Assembly (NCBI RefSeq): GCF_028769735.1
Contig: NC_088172.1
Coordinates: 59,923,075-59,987,074 of the forward strand
Reading direction: 5' to 3'
Length of the DNA: 64,000 nt
Source: Zonotrichia leucophrys gambelii
Taxonomy: Eukaryota > Chordata > Aves > Passeriformes > Passerellidae
Position 1 is the stretch's first letter. Every line of letters begins with the position of its first letter. This document shows, in pieces, positions 24,187 to 36,871 of this stretch. The notes under the pieces were generated by a model, which had not been told where the DNA came from, ran no database searches, and saw nothing but the letters and a program-made list of their open reading frames with translations. A program made the translations under genes and the position numbers.

Positions 24187-27100
24187 TGGGGCTATACTAA
24201 AGTTTTTGTATGTATAGAGTGGTTTGTTTTGGCTGCACAAAATAGGTGGTGTGTGGTATAATTAAACAAGTCTTAGTGAAATTTTGTAAAGATCTGTTTG
24301 CTCTGTGTAGAGTACCTTAAGTTTATCTAAGTACTACATTAGGTGGTAAAGTGCTACAGTTACAGGTATGCAGTTTTAGACAACCAGAATGCTATAAACA
24401 AGAGTTCTGTACGGCTGCTCACAGCATTACTAGTTTTCAAATGTCTCAGTTTCTTTAAGAGTTACTAAGCAACAAAAATTCTCATTCAAGTCACTAGGAG
24501 CTAAAGGTTTTTAGTGCCCTTTCATAAATCATGTCTGTGACTTGGTGGAGTCATCACAGTACCTGCCTGAAATATCTCGATTCTGGCTGCTGTGAACTGG
24601 AGGGTGTATCAGTGTCCATCACAGTACAGGAGCCATACTACTGCCCATTAAAGTTAATGCATTGGTTTGGTTTCCAAAAGTGAGAAGAAATACCATTGGT
24701 TTGCTTAACAGATGAATAGCTGATGCAGTGTTTTATCTGTGCTCATTTCTTAAAATCTGCACCACAAGAAGAGTACTTCTGCTATAGGAAAATCTTTTTC
24801 AGAGTTTAAGCAATGTGTTGCTCTAGAGACAGTTGTGCCCTGAAGCACTTAAATTTGTTTGGAAAGGAAAAAAGTCGTTCTGATCTTGCTTTCTCGTCCA
24901 CTCCACTTCTATAGCATTTTTTTTGGATGTTGACGTTCATATTCAGCAGATTACTGAATACACTGTTCTGTCCTCAATATAAGGATTGAGGTAGTGTTTG
25001 TATCTTGTTTTGAGATACATTCAGAAGAAAAGCCTGTGGAAATATTCTATTTATGAAGCTGTATTTGAATTTATCTGTGATGTATCTGTGGCTGTCATGC
25101 CATCAGCCTTTCAACAGACACTGTGGCACACAGCTGGTGACACAAGCCACAGCCAACGCTTGTTGTCTCTGGGATTATTTTGCTTTACATTTGTTTTGCT
25201 CCAGAAGCTGAGGGCTCACTTTGATTCCAAGTTACTGGACTTGACAATAATTTCCAATTCCATATTCCAAATCTCAGCTATAAATTACAGAAAATAAGAC
25301 ATGCTGTTGTGCAGAGCAAAGCTCAGGGCATTCACTTGCCATCTTTATATAACATGTATATAAATTTAATTTAAATGCATGGAAGATTTATACATCTTCC
25401 TTCCCCTTCAAACAGAAATTCTACCTTTGTGTTCTGTGAAATAATTTATTTCAATAGATCATTGTATGGGGTTTATTCTTGGTCTCTTTTGGCAGTATTA
25501 AAGGATATGAAGTACGGTCAAGGACAGAATGCTGAGTGTGAGGCATGGAGAGAAAGAATTTAAAATTGCATCATTCTGTCGCTCACAATACACTGTATTC
25601 ATGAGAGCTACACCACCAATTTCTCCGGCTGGGGAATATGGCAAGACAATCGGGGATGACCAGGACAGCCAGAATTCTGCTGGTGCTTCAGGAAGCTGGA
25701 GCTTCACTAGGTGGTGCTCTTCCTCCTGGGTAGGGAGCACACATCCCCCAGGGATGCTGAGAGGGGTTCTCTTGAGGAAACAATGAATGCTGGTCTCATA
25801 AAGAGGTCTTCCATGCTAGATGTTGATCTTGGTGCCACTTCCCTGATCAAATTGTTGATCAAGTCTTTAGACAGTGGTTTTAATTCATTAATCCTTGTTC
25901 TGCAGTTTCCAGGGTGGGAAGTCTCCGCTGTCACCATGTGTTTGTCAGTCTAAACGCTGCTGTTAATTGTCTGCACTCGTGTTACACACGGGAGGCTGCT
26001 GGGCTTAGTATTCTGTTGGCAAGCTGAAAGGATATTTTTTGTGCATAAGATTTTCAATCTAAATATAAAATAAGAAGCGCTGAAGTGATTTGGGGAGATG
26101 AGTCAGGAAAGGCTGAGACTAGGTAATTTTTTATTTTTTCCCTCAATGCATGGAATGGTCTTCTTAAAAGTATTTGAGGATCACCGAAATAGAACTGAAA
26201 TTTGCTACAAATTCAGTCAATCACGTGATTTTGTCCATATGTCAGTGATTTTATTTTTTATCTTGACAGGTCTTAGCAAGAAGAAATATGTTTCTGTATG
26301 TTCTCACTTTTCTCCCATATCCCACCTCTTTAACCTTTGCATATAATCCATATAGACATGGTAAATGGATTTTAGTCGAATAGGCCATGGCTGATATGAA
26401 TATATTTGCATCAGTTTAAGTTATAGCTCTGTGGTTGGCTGCATTGATAATTTTGCCCTATTCTTTTTCCAAGCTATCTTGATTAGTATTTACAAGATGG
26501 ACTGTTTCTGTGCCTAGGTATTAGCCACATAGAGTTCAGAATGGTACTAGAAATGCATTGTTACTTATCCTGGGCACATCTTTGAATGTTTCAAACCTGT
26601 AGTAGACGCAGTTAAGGGTAAAGGTGCCTCCCTTTTTTTTTTTTTCTGGCTATGTTCTTTCCTATTTATCTTGTAGAAGTAGAGGTGGATTTTTGCCTTA
26701 TTTATGTGGCACTAAGTGCAGAGTAACTGCTGTTCTCACTAAAGTTATTAAGGTTAATTCCTTAAAAAGTAGTACCACAAGCTTTCTCTGTTTGTGAAAT
26801 GCTACTACAGAAGTTGTTGCACACTGGGGCTCTGGTGGTGGTGTTCTAGAGGTGTAAATTCCAGCTTTTCTTGTTTTCTGCTGAACTAGGCTACATTGCA
26901 CAATGAATTAGATGAAGCATTAAAAAAATTTTAGTATTTTCCACTTTCCCTTCAAAGAAAATGAATTTAATGATGACTTTTAAATTACTTGGTCCTTCTC
27001 CAGGCGAAATAAGTTCTTACAATTGACATATCCATTGTAACATGGACTACTAATACAGTGAATGATATCTGACAAGTGAGAATAAAGGACATAATAGTCA

Positions 27101-30100
27101 GTAACCAGCATAGCACCTTTTTCCTGGAAATGGATGGAGTCTTGAGGACATAATCTGCATTAGAAAACAGCGGCAAAACAGTGGCAGAGAATGTATTATG
27201 CTAGAATTCAGCAGTATCCATACTCTCTGCAAAGGCTAGGGTGATTTGTGATCAGTGCTCTGTTACATCTCTGTCCTAATGTCAGATCTCAGCTTATTGC
27301 ATCCCTATAGGGCTGAAAGTGGGAGAAGTTGTCTGGGTTGTGCTGCTGAGTGGTTTTGGATAAACCACTCCATATCAAGTGAGCTGAAAGACACATAGAT
27401 ACTTTGTGCTTGACTCTGGATACAGATTAAAAAAAAGGTGAGTATTATTTTAAATAATATGTGAAAAAACATTTATCTTAAAAGTAAATGACCCCTTTCA
27501 ATTTCTCGAAAAATTTGGAACAACAGAAAATCTTGATTTGTGCAGTGCTTTAAAAACTGTAAACTCCTCATGGCTGCAGAATTCTTGTAATGATACCAGA
27601 ATGCTCTTTGCTTAAGAGCAAGGAGTTAGTGTAAAAATTGGGTATTGGAAACATGAAATGAATAATTGTTCTTCTGTAATGTTTGAAAAAATGCTGGTTA
27701 TTCTCTACCTCTCTTTCCCATTTTCAATTTGGAGATAATTCAAGTGGATTATGAAGGCACACTGATAATAACATTGTGGTTTTGAACATTGTACAGTATA
27801 GTGATGGCAGTTTTGCAATAACTATTATTTCCTTATTTTTCTGACGCGCCTTTTTCCAGTTGTGATTCCACTGTGATTAATTATGGATCCAAACTTTGGC
27901 TTTAGTGAAGTGATTTTGTTTCCTGTTTGAGTTAGATTTCATCAGCTTGGAAAACTTTGTCTGTCTCCCAGTGGAGTATAAGTGGAAACACAGTGGCTAA
28001 ATCTCCACATGGTGTGCTGATAATATGCTTTCTAGAGTCATTGCTTCTGTTCCCTTACCTATTTCTAATTCTTCAGTAAGTGATGACAGAGGAAAGGAGA
28101 TGTACATGACCTATGGTACAGGCCCATCTGTGAAGACCAGATGGCATATTTAACAAATTTTCCAATGATTTGGTTATTTTCCCTTCCATTTCCTGTAAAT
28201 TGTCTAGGGGAAACTCGTGTGCTGAAAGAAGCAAGAATGATGGAAGTGCTGACCTTTATTGACAGAATGGCATTTTATGCTTTATAACCACTGCATCCTA
28301 ATCTCACTCTGTAATGTCTCTAAGTGCTGTGTTCAAGTGCTTGTGTTTCTATGGAAGTCAAGCACATGGGTGTTGGGGTTTTTTGTTTGTTTTTTTTTTC
28401 TCTTTGTTTTTTTTTTAATTCATGCTACTGAAAACCCAGAGGGTATCTGTAACTGATGTGTGGAGCCATGTTTGTGAGGTTTTGCTTTTCAGGAATTTGA
28501 AGCTAGTCAGAACACTGAATAGGTGTCATGGTGAGTGACTCAAGGAGCACTAATCCACACTCCATTTACCCCGAGGTTTCATTTTTGTAACATATACTTT
28601 AATTGTATCTTTCAGCAGTATATCCTAACATTCATGGTGCTGAAGCAGGCTTTCTGTTTACATTCATAGGGAAAGAGTGAGTCTAATGTGGATAGTGATG
28701 ATTTGAATGAACCTATGCAGCTTCATACACAGTATTCCCATGAGCCATTGGACATCTATTTTTGCAACTTTAGTTATATTTTCAGTGCTTCAGTTCAGTA
28801 TAGAAATCTAATAAATCCTTAATTTGCATGATTTTATTGCACTGAAATTTAAACCATGTTCCCTGAGTAAGGGACCAAATTAAACACGACATACAGTTGA
28901 TGTGGACTAAAAAGATGCAGCTTATATAAGAGGCAAGATTTATTTCTTAGTCTAATTGAAGTATTAGCATCCTAATCAGAGTTTTTATTTGACCCATTGT
29001 AATATTTACACAGACTCTCATTTCTTTATCCCTAATTATCCTATTGTTCTGGATATCAAAAAGTTTTAGAGCTAGAACTCAAACTTGAGCTGTTTAGTAT
29101 CCATTACTTTCTCTGGTGTTAGGCTCTTTAGGGCCCTAGGGTCAATAATGCCAAGTTGTCTTCTAGAAGGATGGTGAAGGAACTGCATCCTGATAGAAAC
29201 AGTATAAGTTTGAAGGTAAGTATTTCTTCCTCATAGCTCTTGGATCTGCTTGTATTTCTTGTTTTGTGTTTGCTAACATGATCATATTGCTTGCTCTTTA
29301 TTTGTTGCTTCCCAAGTTCTGTTTTATGTTTCAGTTTTACTATATAGGTTTTGTTTTACCCAGCTACTAAGTCTGGATTCCTCAAACAGGAATTTGACCA
29401 TATAGGATTTGTGTTTTTAGTCCTGGAGCCCAGGTGTCAGCCTATACCAGTACCAGCACAAATGTCTGCTATCATCTGCTGCTTGAACTTTTGGGGATTT
29501 CTGTAAAAAGACCCCTACATTTCTTTAACAACATTCAATCTTCTTTGACATAAGTAACAATTTACTAGGACATCCTTGTATTAGGCTGACTGAATTGTTC
29601 ACTGTACAAAAGCAATGATGTAATATTTAGTGATACAGGTAGATATAATGTTTTGGTAATTGATCATTGTTCATTTTGTTGGTGTATTGCCAAAAGTCCC
29701 CCATAACAGTTTTCCAGTTTTCACAAAAGAAGACAAGTTAGTCTGGTTGCAAATACAATGGCCTTTAAAGCGTCTAAATTTTTACCTTTTCTGAAGTAAG
29801 AGCCACAGGATTTGTCTTCTAAATCTTACATGGTCTACAATCTGTGGACCAGAACATACCCTTTACACATTACCAGTAAAACTGAGGTAAATATGACAGA
29901 TCAAATCCATAGCTGTTATCCAAAATAGTCACTTGTGCAGACTTAGACTCTCAGTGAGTGTAATCTAAGAGGCCCTATTGAAAACCATGACCTTTAGCAA
30001 ACAAGTGATTATTACCCCTGTTTCCACTCAAGTCTTATAACTGATGCCTGACTTTGCAGCAGTTTGAACTTTGCAATCATCTTAAATGAATGCAGGAGAA

Positions 30101-31854
30101 AGACCTTATTAAATAAAAAAAGCAGAAGCGGAATGATTTTGGACATAATTTGAACATCCTCTCAGATTAATGACATTTACAGTATTAATCAGAGACCCCG
30201 AAAATCAGAGTTGTTGATGCCCAGAATAATTGAAGCATCTCAGCTGACAATGTTTATGCTCTTGAACTTGATATACGTGAAAGGCAGTTTATTTGCATAT
30301 AACTTCTCTTGTTTCCAAGTGCACTCTGTCATCATTGACTATTTTTAAGAAAGGCTAAGAATTCAATTTCCATTGTGAGGGTACAAAAATATGTATTTTT
30401 TTTATATTAATCAAGCAATATTGCTCTGAAAGCTACAACTCCGTAAATCAAGTAACAATTGCAAGTGATATTTATAGAAGCTCTGTTAGAACCATATGTC
30501 TTCTCAACCACTGCAGCCAATGACTCCTGTTTGTTACTTTTTAAGCAAGAAAGTCTCTCTGAGCTTATTTTAATAATAGTCTGCAAGGGCCTTTTTCAGT
30601 TTTGGCTGTTCATATTTTTTCCTATCTTGAAGTGCTCACCAGACGTTGTAGTTCAGATGAACAGAGTCTTTGATTGTCAGTGCTTCACTAATATGGCAAG
30701 AGAAAAATGCCTTTTATCTCACAGCCTGACAAATTGATTTTTTCCTGCAGGATACTGTTGGATCCTACAGCTTAAAAGTGCTCCAGTAATGTTCCAGATA
30801 TATTTCCATTTGCTGTTCCTTAAATGGGATTTGCAGTTTCTGAATTTTGCCTTTTTTGGAGACTCTTTGAAAGAAATGAGATTTTTTTAATACACAAAAA
30901 GGTGGGGAGAATGTTTTATACATTATTTCATTACTAACTTCAACCACACTCCCTCAAAGGAGGTGTATTTATTTTCTTTCACTTTTGAAATACTTTGAAT
31001 TCCAGTTTTAAAATGAAGTTTCAAGGTTGCATGAAGTTTTGAAATTGTTTCTATTATGTTAGTTCATTTTTCAAATGTTTTAATTTTAGAGAAATGATTG
31101 GGTAATTGAAACTAAGCTGTACACTTGTGATTTTCCTTTGAAATACATACTCTTATCAGTGCAGGTGCCCTAAAACATGATGTGATTTTTGCAAGCACTA
31201 ATTGGATGAATTGATGGTAAACAGTATGAAAAAAAAAGCTGGGTAATATTACAATCTCATTTTATTACATGGAATTAATGTGCTTGGAGAAGGGAATGTT
31301 TAGGGAAATAAATTGCCAAAAGAGCATTGTCTTTTATTACTCTGATTTGATCGATCAAATATATGACATTGTTATTCTGTTTTTCAGTTGCTCTACAGTT
31401 CTTGACTGTTGCTCTGTTTGAGAGGCTCTTAAGTTTCAAGCTTGTATTCTGTCTCATGTGTCTCTGTATGACCACTTGCACTCAGCATTTCAATCCTTGA
31501 TCATCATAAACTTTGAAATGCTGAAATACTACCTGTAGGTTCTTGTTGGCACAAGTATTCCTGTAACTGTGTTGGTGACTGATCACTTAATGGGCAGGCT
31601 AGTGTATGCTTTTGAAAGAGATGTATTTTAGTATCCCAGATGCAGAACTTAAAAAAATAAAAAATTAGTAATGGCAGCATAAACTGCAAGATCCTGATTG
31701 AGTGGTCAAATTTTATAACTGCCACAAAATGGCACTATACTTTTAAGGAATATTCTGAACCACAGTTAGTAGAAAATAATAAAAGATTTTTCTGACTGCA
31801 TACCCATGACTATCTGAAATTTGACAAATATGAATAACATTGCACAGGTCACAG

Positions 31855-31905
31855 TAAGTTAGATGACTTTTAAATGTCCCTTCCAACCTAAACTATTCTT
31901 GTATT
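31855..31905 (+). mobile_element. CR1 LINE 3' tail, short fragment
   Basis: The segment contains TTAGATGACTTTTAAATGTC followed by CCTTCCAACCTAAACTATTC, the hallmark 3' end of avian CR1 elements on the plus strand. The terminal short repeat is degraded. Only about 50 bp remain, as expected from severe 5' truncation of CR1 insertions. Confidence 0.8.
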
Positions 31906-33009
31906 CCATTAAATAATTTGAAAATGGATTTCTTTGTAGGGGATTGGAGTGGTGTTTTTTTCAGTGTGGGTTTTATTTATATTTTTTCTTATTTTTGTGG
32001 TTGTTTTTGGGTTTTTTGCCTTTTTATTAGTATCAACACTGGTTCTCTAAGTCTTAGCAGGAGACAGACTGTTGCTGAGCATTTATGTTGCCAAAATGGT
32101 AAATCAGATCCATTCATTAGTAGGACTACATGGCAATGTATTTTTAGAACCTTCCTGTAGTTCATTTAAGGTAAACTGTGTGATTTGTCTTTGACACAAC
32201 AACTAACAGACACAATTTACCATGCTGCTGAACTTACTTTTAGCCTGATCTGGTTTTATACCTCCTCTTGCACTGCAGAATGTTTGGCTTAGAAGCAAAA
32301 CACTTGGCAGGGTTTTCTAGTTGAAGAATGCAGGCCTTAATGCTGGTGGGTACAACAGCTAGAGGTATGAATTTGGGGATTCCTTATTTTCCTTCTGAAA
32401 CAATTTCTGTATTCAAGGAGAGGCAGATTTTTTGTTGTTTTGGTTCTTTCCCTGAGGAGGGTCCATCATCTAACCGCCTAATTATAATAAAATCTCTTCC
32501 TGTCTTTTCCAAATGTTAATTATCTATATTGTATAAAGTAGATGATACATATTTTAACTGAACTAGTATTTTAAAATTGACTTTTAAAAGGAATTTTTAT
32601 TAAATTGTGCTTTATTTATTGAATACAAATCCAGTTTTGTTGATAATGAGTTTTGTTAATGTTGCTTTGCATATGGAACCATTTGTTGTTTGATGACTTT
32701 CTTGAAGGTGTACTAGTTGACATTAAATTAGTGGTTGATATCATTGTAATTTGTCAGTGTTCTCATCTTAGGCTGCATTGTATTGATATTTAACTACCTG
32801 CTTTACCACTGATAAGTATCTATTGGCTCACCTACTTACCTGCACATTACTGTATTGATCTCTCTTCTTATCTTGCATTTTGTACTCTTGTACTTGAGTC
32901 AATTTATTCCAAGGACACAGAGTACTTTTCAAGTCATTTAAACACACAGCAGGAAGATTATCCAGGTGATAGTTTTATCATTGATTTTTATAAAAAGGAC
33001 TGTTGTTCT
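31906..33009. other. RGS7 intron segment, nothing recognised
   Basis: AT-rich intronic DNA between the CR1 tail and the ERVL-like LTR. It has T-rich and G/T-rich simple stretches near 31,950-32,020 and no exon or transposon signature. Confidence 0.6.
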
Positions 33010-33545
33010 TTATTCTGAGCTGGCACTTAAGCCCCACACAGCTGCTCGCTCTCTCTTCTCCCTTATGGGACTGGGGAGAGAATCAAAAGACTGGGGAGAG
33101 AATCAAAAATTGAGAAAACTAGTAGGTTGATATAAAGACAGTTTAACAGGAGAGCAAAAGCTGTGTGCACAAGCAAAGCAAACCAAGTAATTTATTCACC
33201 ACTTCCCATGGTTCAGCCATTCCCAGGAAAACAGGGCTCCATTATGTATAATGGTGACTTGGGAAGACAAATGCCAACACTCTGAATATCTCCTGCTCCT
33301 TTTCTACAGATTTATATGCTGAGCATGATGCTGTATGGTCTAGACTGCCCCTTGGGTCAGATGTTTTGGCTCTGTCTCCTTTCAATTTCTTTTGCACTCC
33401 CAGCATACTTGTTGGTGGGCTGGGGTGAGAAGCAGCAAGGCCTTGATGCTGTGCTTGTGCTGCTTGGCAGTAAATAAAACTTCCCTGTGTTATCAACATT
33501 GTTATCATCTCAAATCTAAAACATAGCTCCATACTAGCTGCTGCT
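33010..33545 (-). mobile_element. ERVL-like LTR, degraded, minus strand
   Basis: The sequence follows an avian ERVL-type LTR that I recognise on the opposite strand. From its 5' end it reads the AGCATGGGGC-like start region, a GGGTGCACAAG-like segment, a CATATAAA TATA box (rc of 33,312-33,319) and a tail with CACTTCCCATGG and AGACAGTTTAACAGG. Both termini are eroded, so no target duplication is seen. It is a solo LTR or a fragment; no gag or pol lies next to it. A 20-bp tandem duplication is present inside. Orientation is antisense to RGS7, so its old promoter would fire away from the gene's direction. Confidence 0.75.
33069..33108. repeat. 20-bp perfect tandem duplication inside LTR
   Basis: GACTGGGGAGAGAATCAAAA occurs twice in a row without a mismatch at 33,069-33,088 and 33,089-33,108. 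Related LTRs normally have one copy of GGGGAGAGAATC here (from memory of the family), so this is a local expansion after insertion or a subfamily trait. Confidence 0.9.
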
Positions 33546-36059
33546 TTGAATTATAGTTTAGTGTATAGTGGTTCCCATGTGCTTCCAAGCTTCCACAGCT
33601 ATGAGGTGTGGGTTTTATTGCTGGAGGACTCATAATATTGTTTTGCAAGCTTGGAAAACAGTTCTTCAACAAACCTGCCTCCATTGTACCAGGAGGCATG
33701 AAGAGCATAAAATGTTTTTAATTGGATGATTTAATGACCAGGCCCAGAGATAACTTACTGCTCAAATTTTTGTGATGCTACTGAAAAAGTTTTATAAGTG
33801 GCTAAATTTTTGTCATCTCATCGCCTTCCTGTGAAAGGTAAAGCCCGTAACACCACTGGTATCTTAACATCCAATGCATGATGCTCTTGTTGTTGGTTCT
33901 GTTATCCTTCCTCCTGGTGCCTAATTTTCCTGTTTTTTTTATCTTGTTCTGTCTTACCATATTCTGAATAGGTGAACTCTGTCTGAATTTCTTAGTATGT
34001 GAGTGAGGTCCTTCTAAATAGACTGCTATGCAAAAATAAGATACTCTAAAACTATTGGAAGTAGCTTTTCATCAGGAATATATTCTTTCCTTGTGTGCAT
34101 TTTCAGAACTGGTAAAAAGATTACCTTTTTATAAAGTGAAAGTGGCTGCAGCCACAAAGAGGCTACTTTTAGTTACTGTTGAGGATTTTGTGTGTCTGTG
34201 TGTGTCTCCACACAACTGTGAATTAGCACAAATTTAATGACTCTTTCTTTCCCTGCTTAACATTTTCTCAAAAAACAGTTTAACAGCTTCCTTTTTCAAG
34301 TTATTTATGAGAGTGGATGAAGTGACTGGTTAAGCATCTGTACCCTGAAAATTTGGTGTTAAATGGATGGGTAATGGTCTTGTCTGCTTGGTTAAGTGAG
34401 ACGCTCCAGCCAAAGTTTGTTTTCAGCCAACAGAGTTGCATCTGCATAAACTGGTGGAAGATTTAGAACAGCTTCTTTTACCAACTCTTTCCTCACCAGT
34501 TCCTGGTTAACACAAGAAAAAGTCTTCCAGAGCTCCACAACAATTGTTTGTCTACTGTCACAGCAAAAGATTCCTTATATGAAGCCTTCTCTTTTCTAAA
34601 ATATTAAGCTGTTTTCAATGTATTGAAGTAACAGACCTCCCACACTCTCTCTCTAAATATATGTTATATCCAAAACATGCCAAGATGATAGGAAAAGCTG
34701 TGACCAGTTATTTTCTTATAAAATGAAGCTATTCTGTAGATAACTCTCCTAATCGATCTTCTCTTAAAGAAGGCAAACATTAATTTATTGTCTATTTGAT
34801 TAGTTAATATTCTCTTGCAGAATATCTCATGATTATCTTTGTCTTGTGGAGCCCATTTGTGTCTGCTCCAGCTGACAGAACTGTTCCTGGTACCCACCCT
34901 GTTGAATACACTTTAAAGAGTGCTGCAGCACTCTCTATAAGGCAGATTATTCATTGTTGTTTATCTTTTGGTACATTTTCTACTTCGCACTAAAATGGTG
35001 GAAAATTTTGGTTGGCTTGCTCCCCGGGTGTTTTATATTGGTGAAATGATATTTGAGCAAAATAATGCCAACTCTTTCATAGGCTGAGAAGTTTTCTGCT
35101 GTATTCCCTGTTCTGTACAAAGAAGTATGAGGTTTCTGTGCTGTCACAGTGCTTCTGATGAGTCAGCTTCCAGCATTGCTGTTAGGAGCCATCCACGGAA
35201 TTCAGGCCTAAGGTGTGCGCATCTCTTTTTAATCTATGCTCTAATTAGAGAAGCTGTGTGGACGTGATGCTAAAACTCTTCACTTGCAGTACCACCTGTG
35301 TTTTCCCCTTATTCATTAAAGGTACTCTGCCTCACAAAGCACCCCACAGTAGACACTCTTTAAGTCCAAGTGTTTTGTAATTGGAGTTCTCCTATCACCA
35401 TGGCACCTTTGCTTTAGAGGCAAAGTCACTGTTCTAAGTTGATAATGAATGCTCTTATTAGTTGGTAAGATAAAAACACGTTTTCTGAATTTATATAGAT
35501 ATGCCATAGAGCACTGGATTTTTTTAAAAAAATCCAAATGAGATTCTATAAACAGTTTTGAAATTTAATCTCTTGGCCAAGTCATATGCAGTACACTAAA
35601 TACTTATTAAGGATAAGCTGTTTCTACTTTTAGAACAAACATTAAATGGCAGATGCCCATAATTCTAATACCAGATGCCCCTGATGGAAAGGATTTGTGA
35701 CCTAAATACTCCTGAACAAGTTCTTCCCTAAATGCACATTCACAGTGGCACATGACTTAACTGATCTAGGTAACTGGAGAAGCCTTTATCTTTGCTCATG
35801 TTAGGAAACATATATTGGCAAGGTGCCCTTGATACCATTCTGTTTGCATAGAATGGAGAAGATAAAAGTACAGAAGATATGGAGTTACTTTCTTTAGTGA
35901 AATCAGTTAAAGCACTCTGACTCCAACATGGAAGCCTGTGAACCAATATTTTAATTGCAACCTGAGAGTGCTAGAGAAAAGTATATTGCTCACCTTCTCC
36001 TGAAGAGGAACTTTTGGGTATTTTTGAGTTACTACCTATTGTACACTGAAATTGCTCAT
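33546..36059. other. RGS7 intron segment, nothing recognised
   Basis: Unique-looking AT-rich sequence with no exon, transposon or long simple repeat. Short open frames here show no domain. Confidence 0.6.
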
Positions 36060-36273
36060 AACAGTACTGATCTATGTTAAAAGATAAGATTGCTTGGAGA
36101 AGAGAAATGTTTGTGAAGACAGGGTGGATGCAAGAGGCTGGCTTTTTACTTTACAAGCCATTTAGAAGTCTTAGGCTTGCTGCAGAATTAATTAGAGGAA
36201 GTTCTTTTGTACTTTGTTATATACAAGGTCAGATTAGATTGCCGTTATGGTCTCTTGGAGCTTTGTGTTAAAA
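36060..36273 (+). mobile_element. Old reptile-type CR1 3' end
   Basis: The motif AAGGTCAGATTAGATTG, then a TATGGTCTCTT-like segment and a GTGTTAAA tail, resembles the 3' end of ancient CR1 subfamilies shared by birds, turtles and crocodilians (GGTCAGACTAGATGA...ATGGTCCCTT). It is diverged, as expected for an old copy. The ERVL-like LTR begins immediately after it. Confidence 0.55.
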
Positions 36274-36274
36274 C

Positions 36275-36871
36275 AGTCACAGTTTAACCCTGGCTAGCAA
36301 CTGAATAGCAGACAGCTGCTTGCTCACTCCTCTGCCTTCTGAGTGGGGAGGAGAATCTGAATAACAAAAAGTAAAATTTGTGGGTTGAGACAAGAGCAGT
36401 TTAGTCATTGAACCAAACAAAAATATACTAATGATAATAATAAAAACAACAACAACAACAATAATAATAATAATAATTGTAATGAAGAGGAGAGAGAAAG
36501 GGAGGAATAAAACCCAAGACAGACAAACAATGCAATTGCTCTCAACCTGCTGATCAACGCTCAGTGCCCTGAACAGCGATCAGCTCCTCTTGACCAACTC
36601 CCCCAGTTTCTGCACTGAGCATGGTGTTCCATGGTATGGAATATCCCTTTGGCCAGGTCAGGTCAGCCATCCTCAGGATGTTCCTCTCAGCTTCTTGTGC
36701 TCCCCGGCAGAACATGGGAAACTGGAAAGTCCTTCCCTTAGGGTAGGACCTGATCCACAACACCGAAAGCATCAGTGTCTTACCAACAGTATTTTCATGC
36801 TAAATGCAAACCACAGCACTGCACCAGCTACTAGGAAGAAAGGGAAATCTATTGCAGACAAAACCAAGACA
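36275..36871 (-). mobile_element. ERVL-like solo LTR, minus strand
   Basis: Both ends of an avian ERVL-type LTR are recognisable. The plus-strand left end has GTCACAGTTTAACCCTGGC (the reverse of the LTR 3' end). The right end has CCAGCTACTAGGAAGAAA and then AAAACCAAGACA (the reverse of the LTR 5' end, TG at 36,871-36,870). The middle carries GGTATGGAATATCCCTTTGG, typical of the family. An AAT/AAC repeat has expanded inside it (36,434-36,477). No internal retroviral genes flank it, so it is a solo LTR. The family resembles the LTR at 33.0 kb, but the two are clearly different subfamilies. Confidence 0.8.
36434..36477. repeat. AAT/AAC trinucleotide microsatellite
   Basis: A run of AAT, then AAC, then AAT triplets within the ERVL-like LTR. 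It probably arose from an A-rich stretch of the LTR. Confidence 0.93.

Larger units (their letters stand above)
15984..31854 (+). other. RGS7 intron, proximal part, no gene seen
   Basis: The intron begins with GTAAGC. This part is AT-rich, with only short chance open frames and few recognisable interspersed repeats, which is notable beside the repeat-laden part after 31.8 kb. It contains a 19-bp palindrome (16,519-16,537), a poly-T run (21,863-21,882) and a 32-bp tandem duplication (24,123-24,186). The segment 25,500-25,800 is less AT-rich with overlapping open frames on both strands but matches nothing I know. Confidence 0.65.

Noticed and set aside
25498..25953. Overlapping frames on both strands suggesting an RGS7 intronic exon
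   Set aside because: No matching RGS7 segment, no conserved domain and no convincing splice pair. Kept only as unexplained intron.
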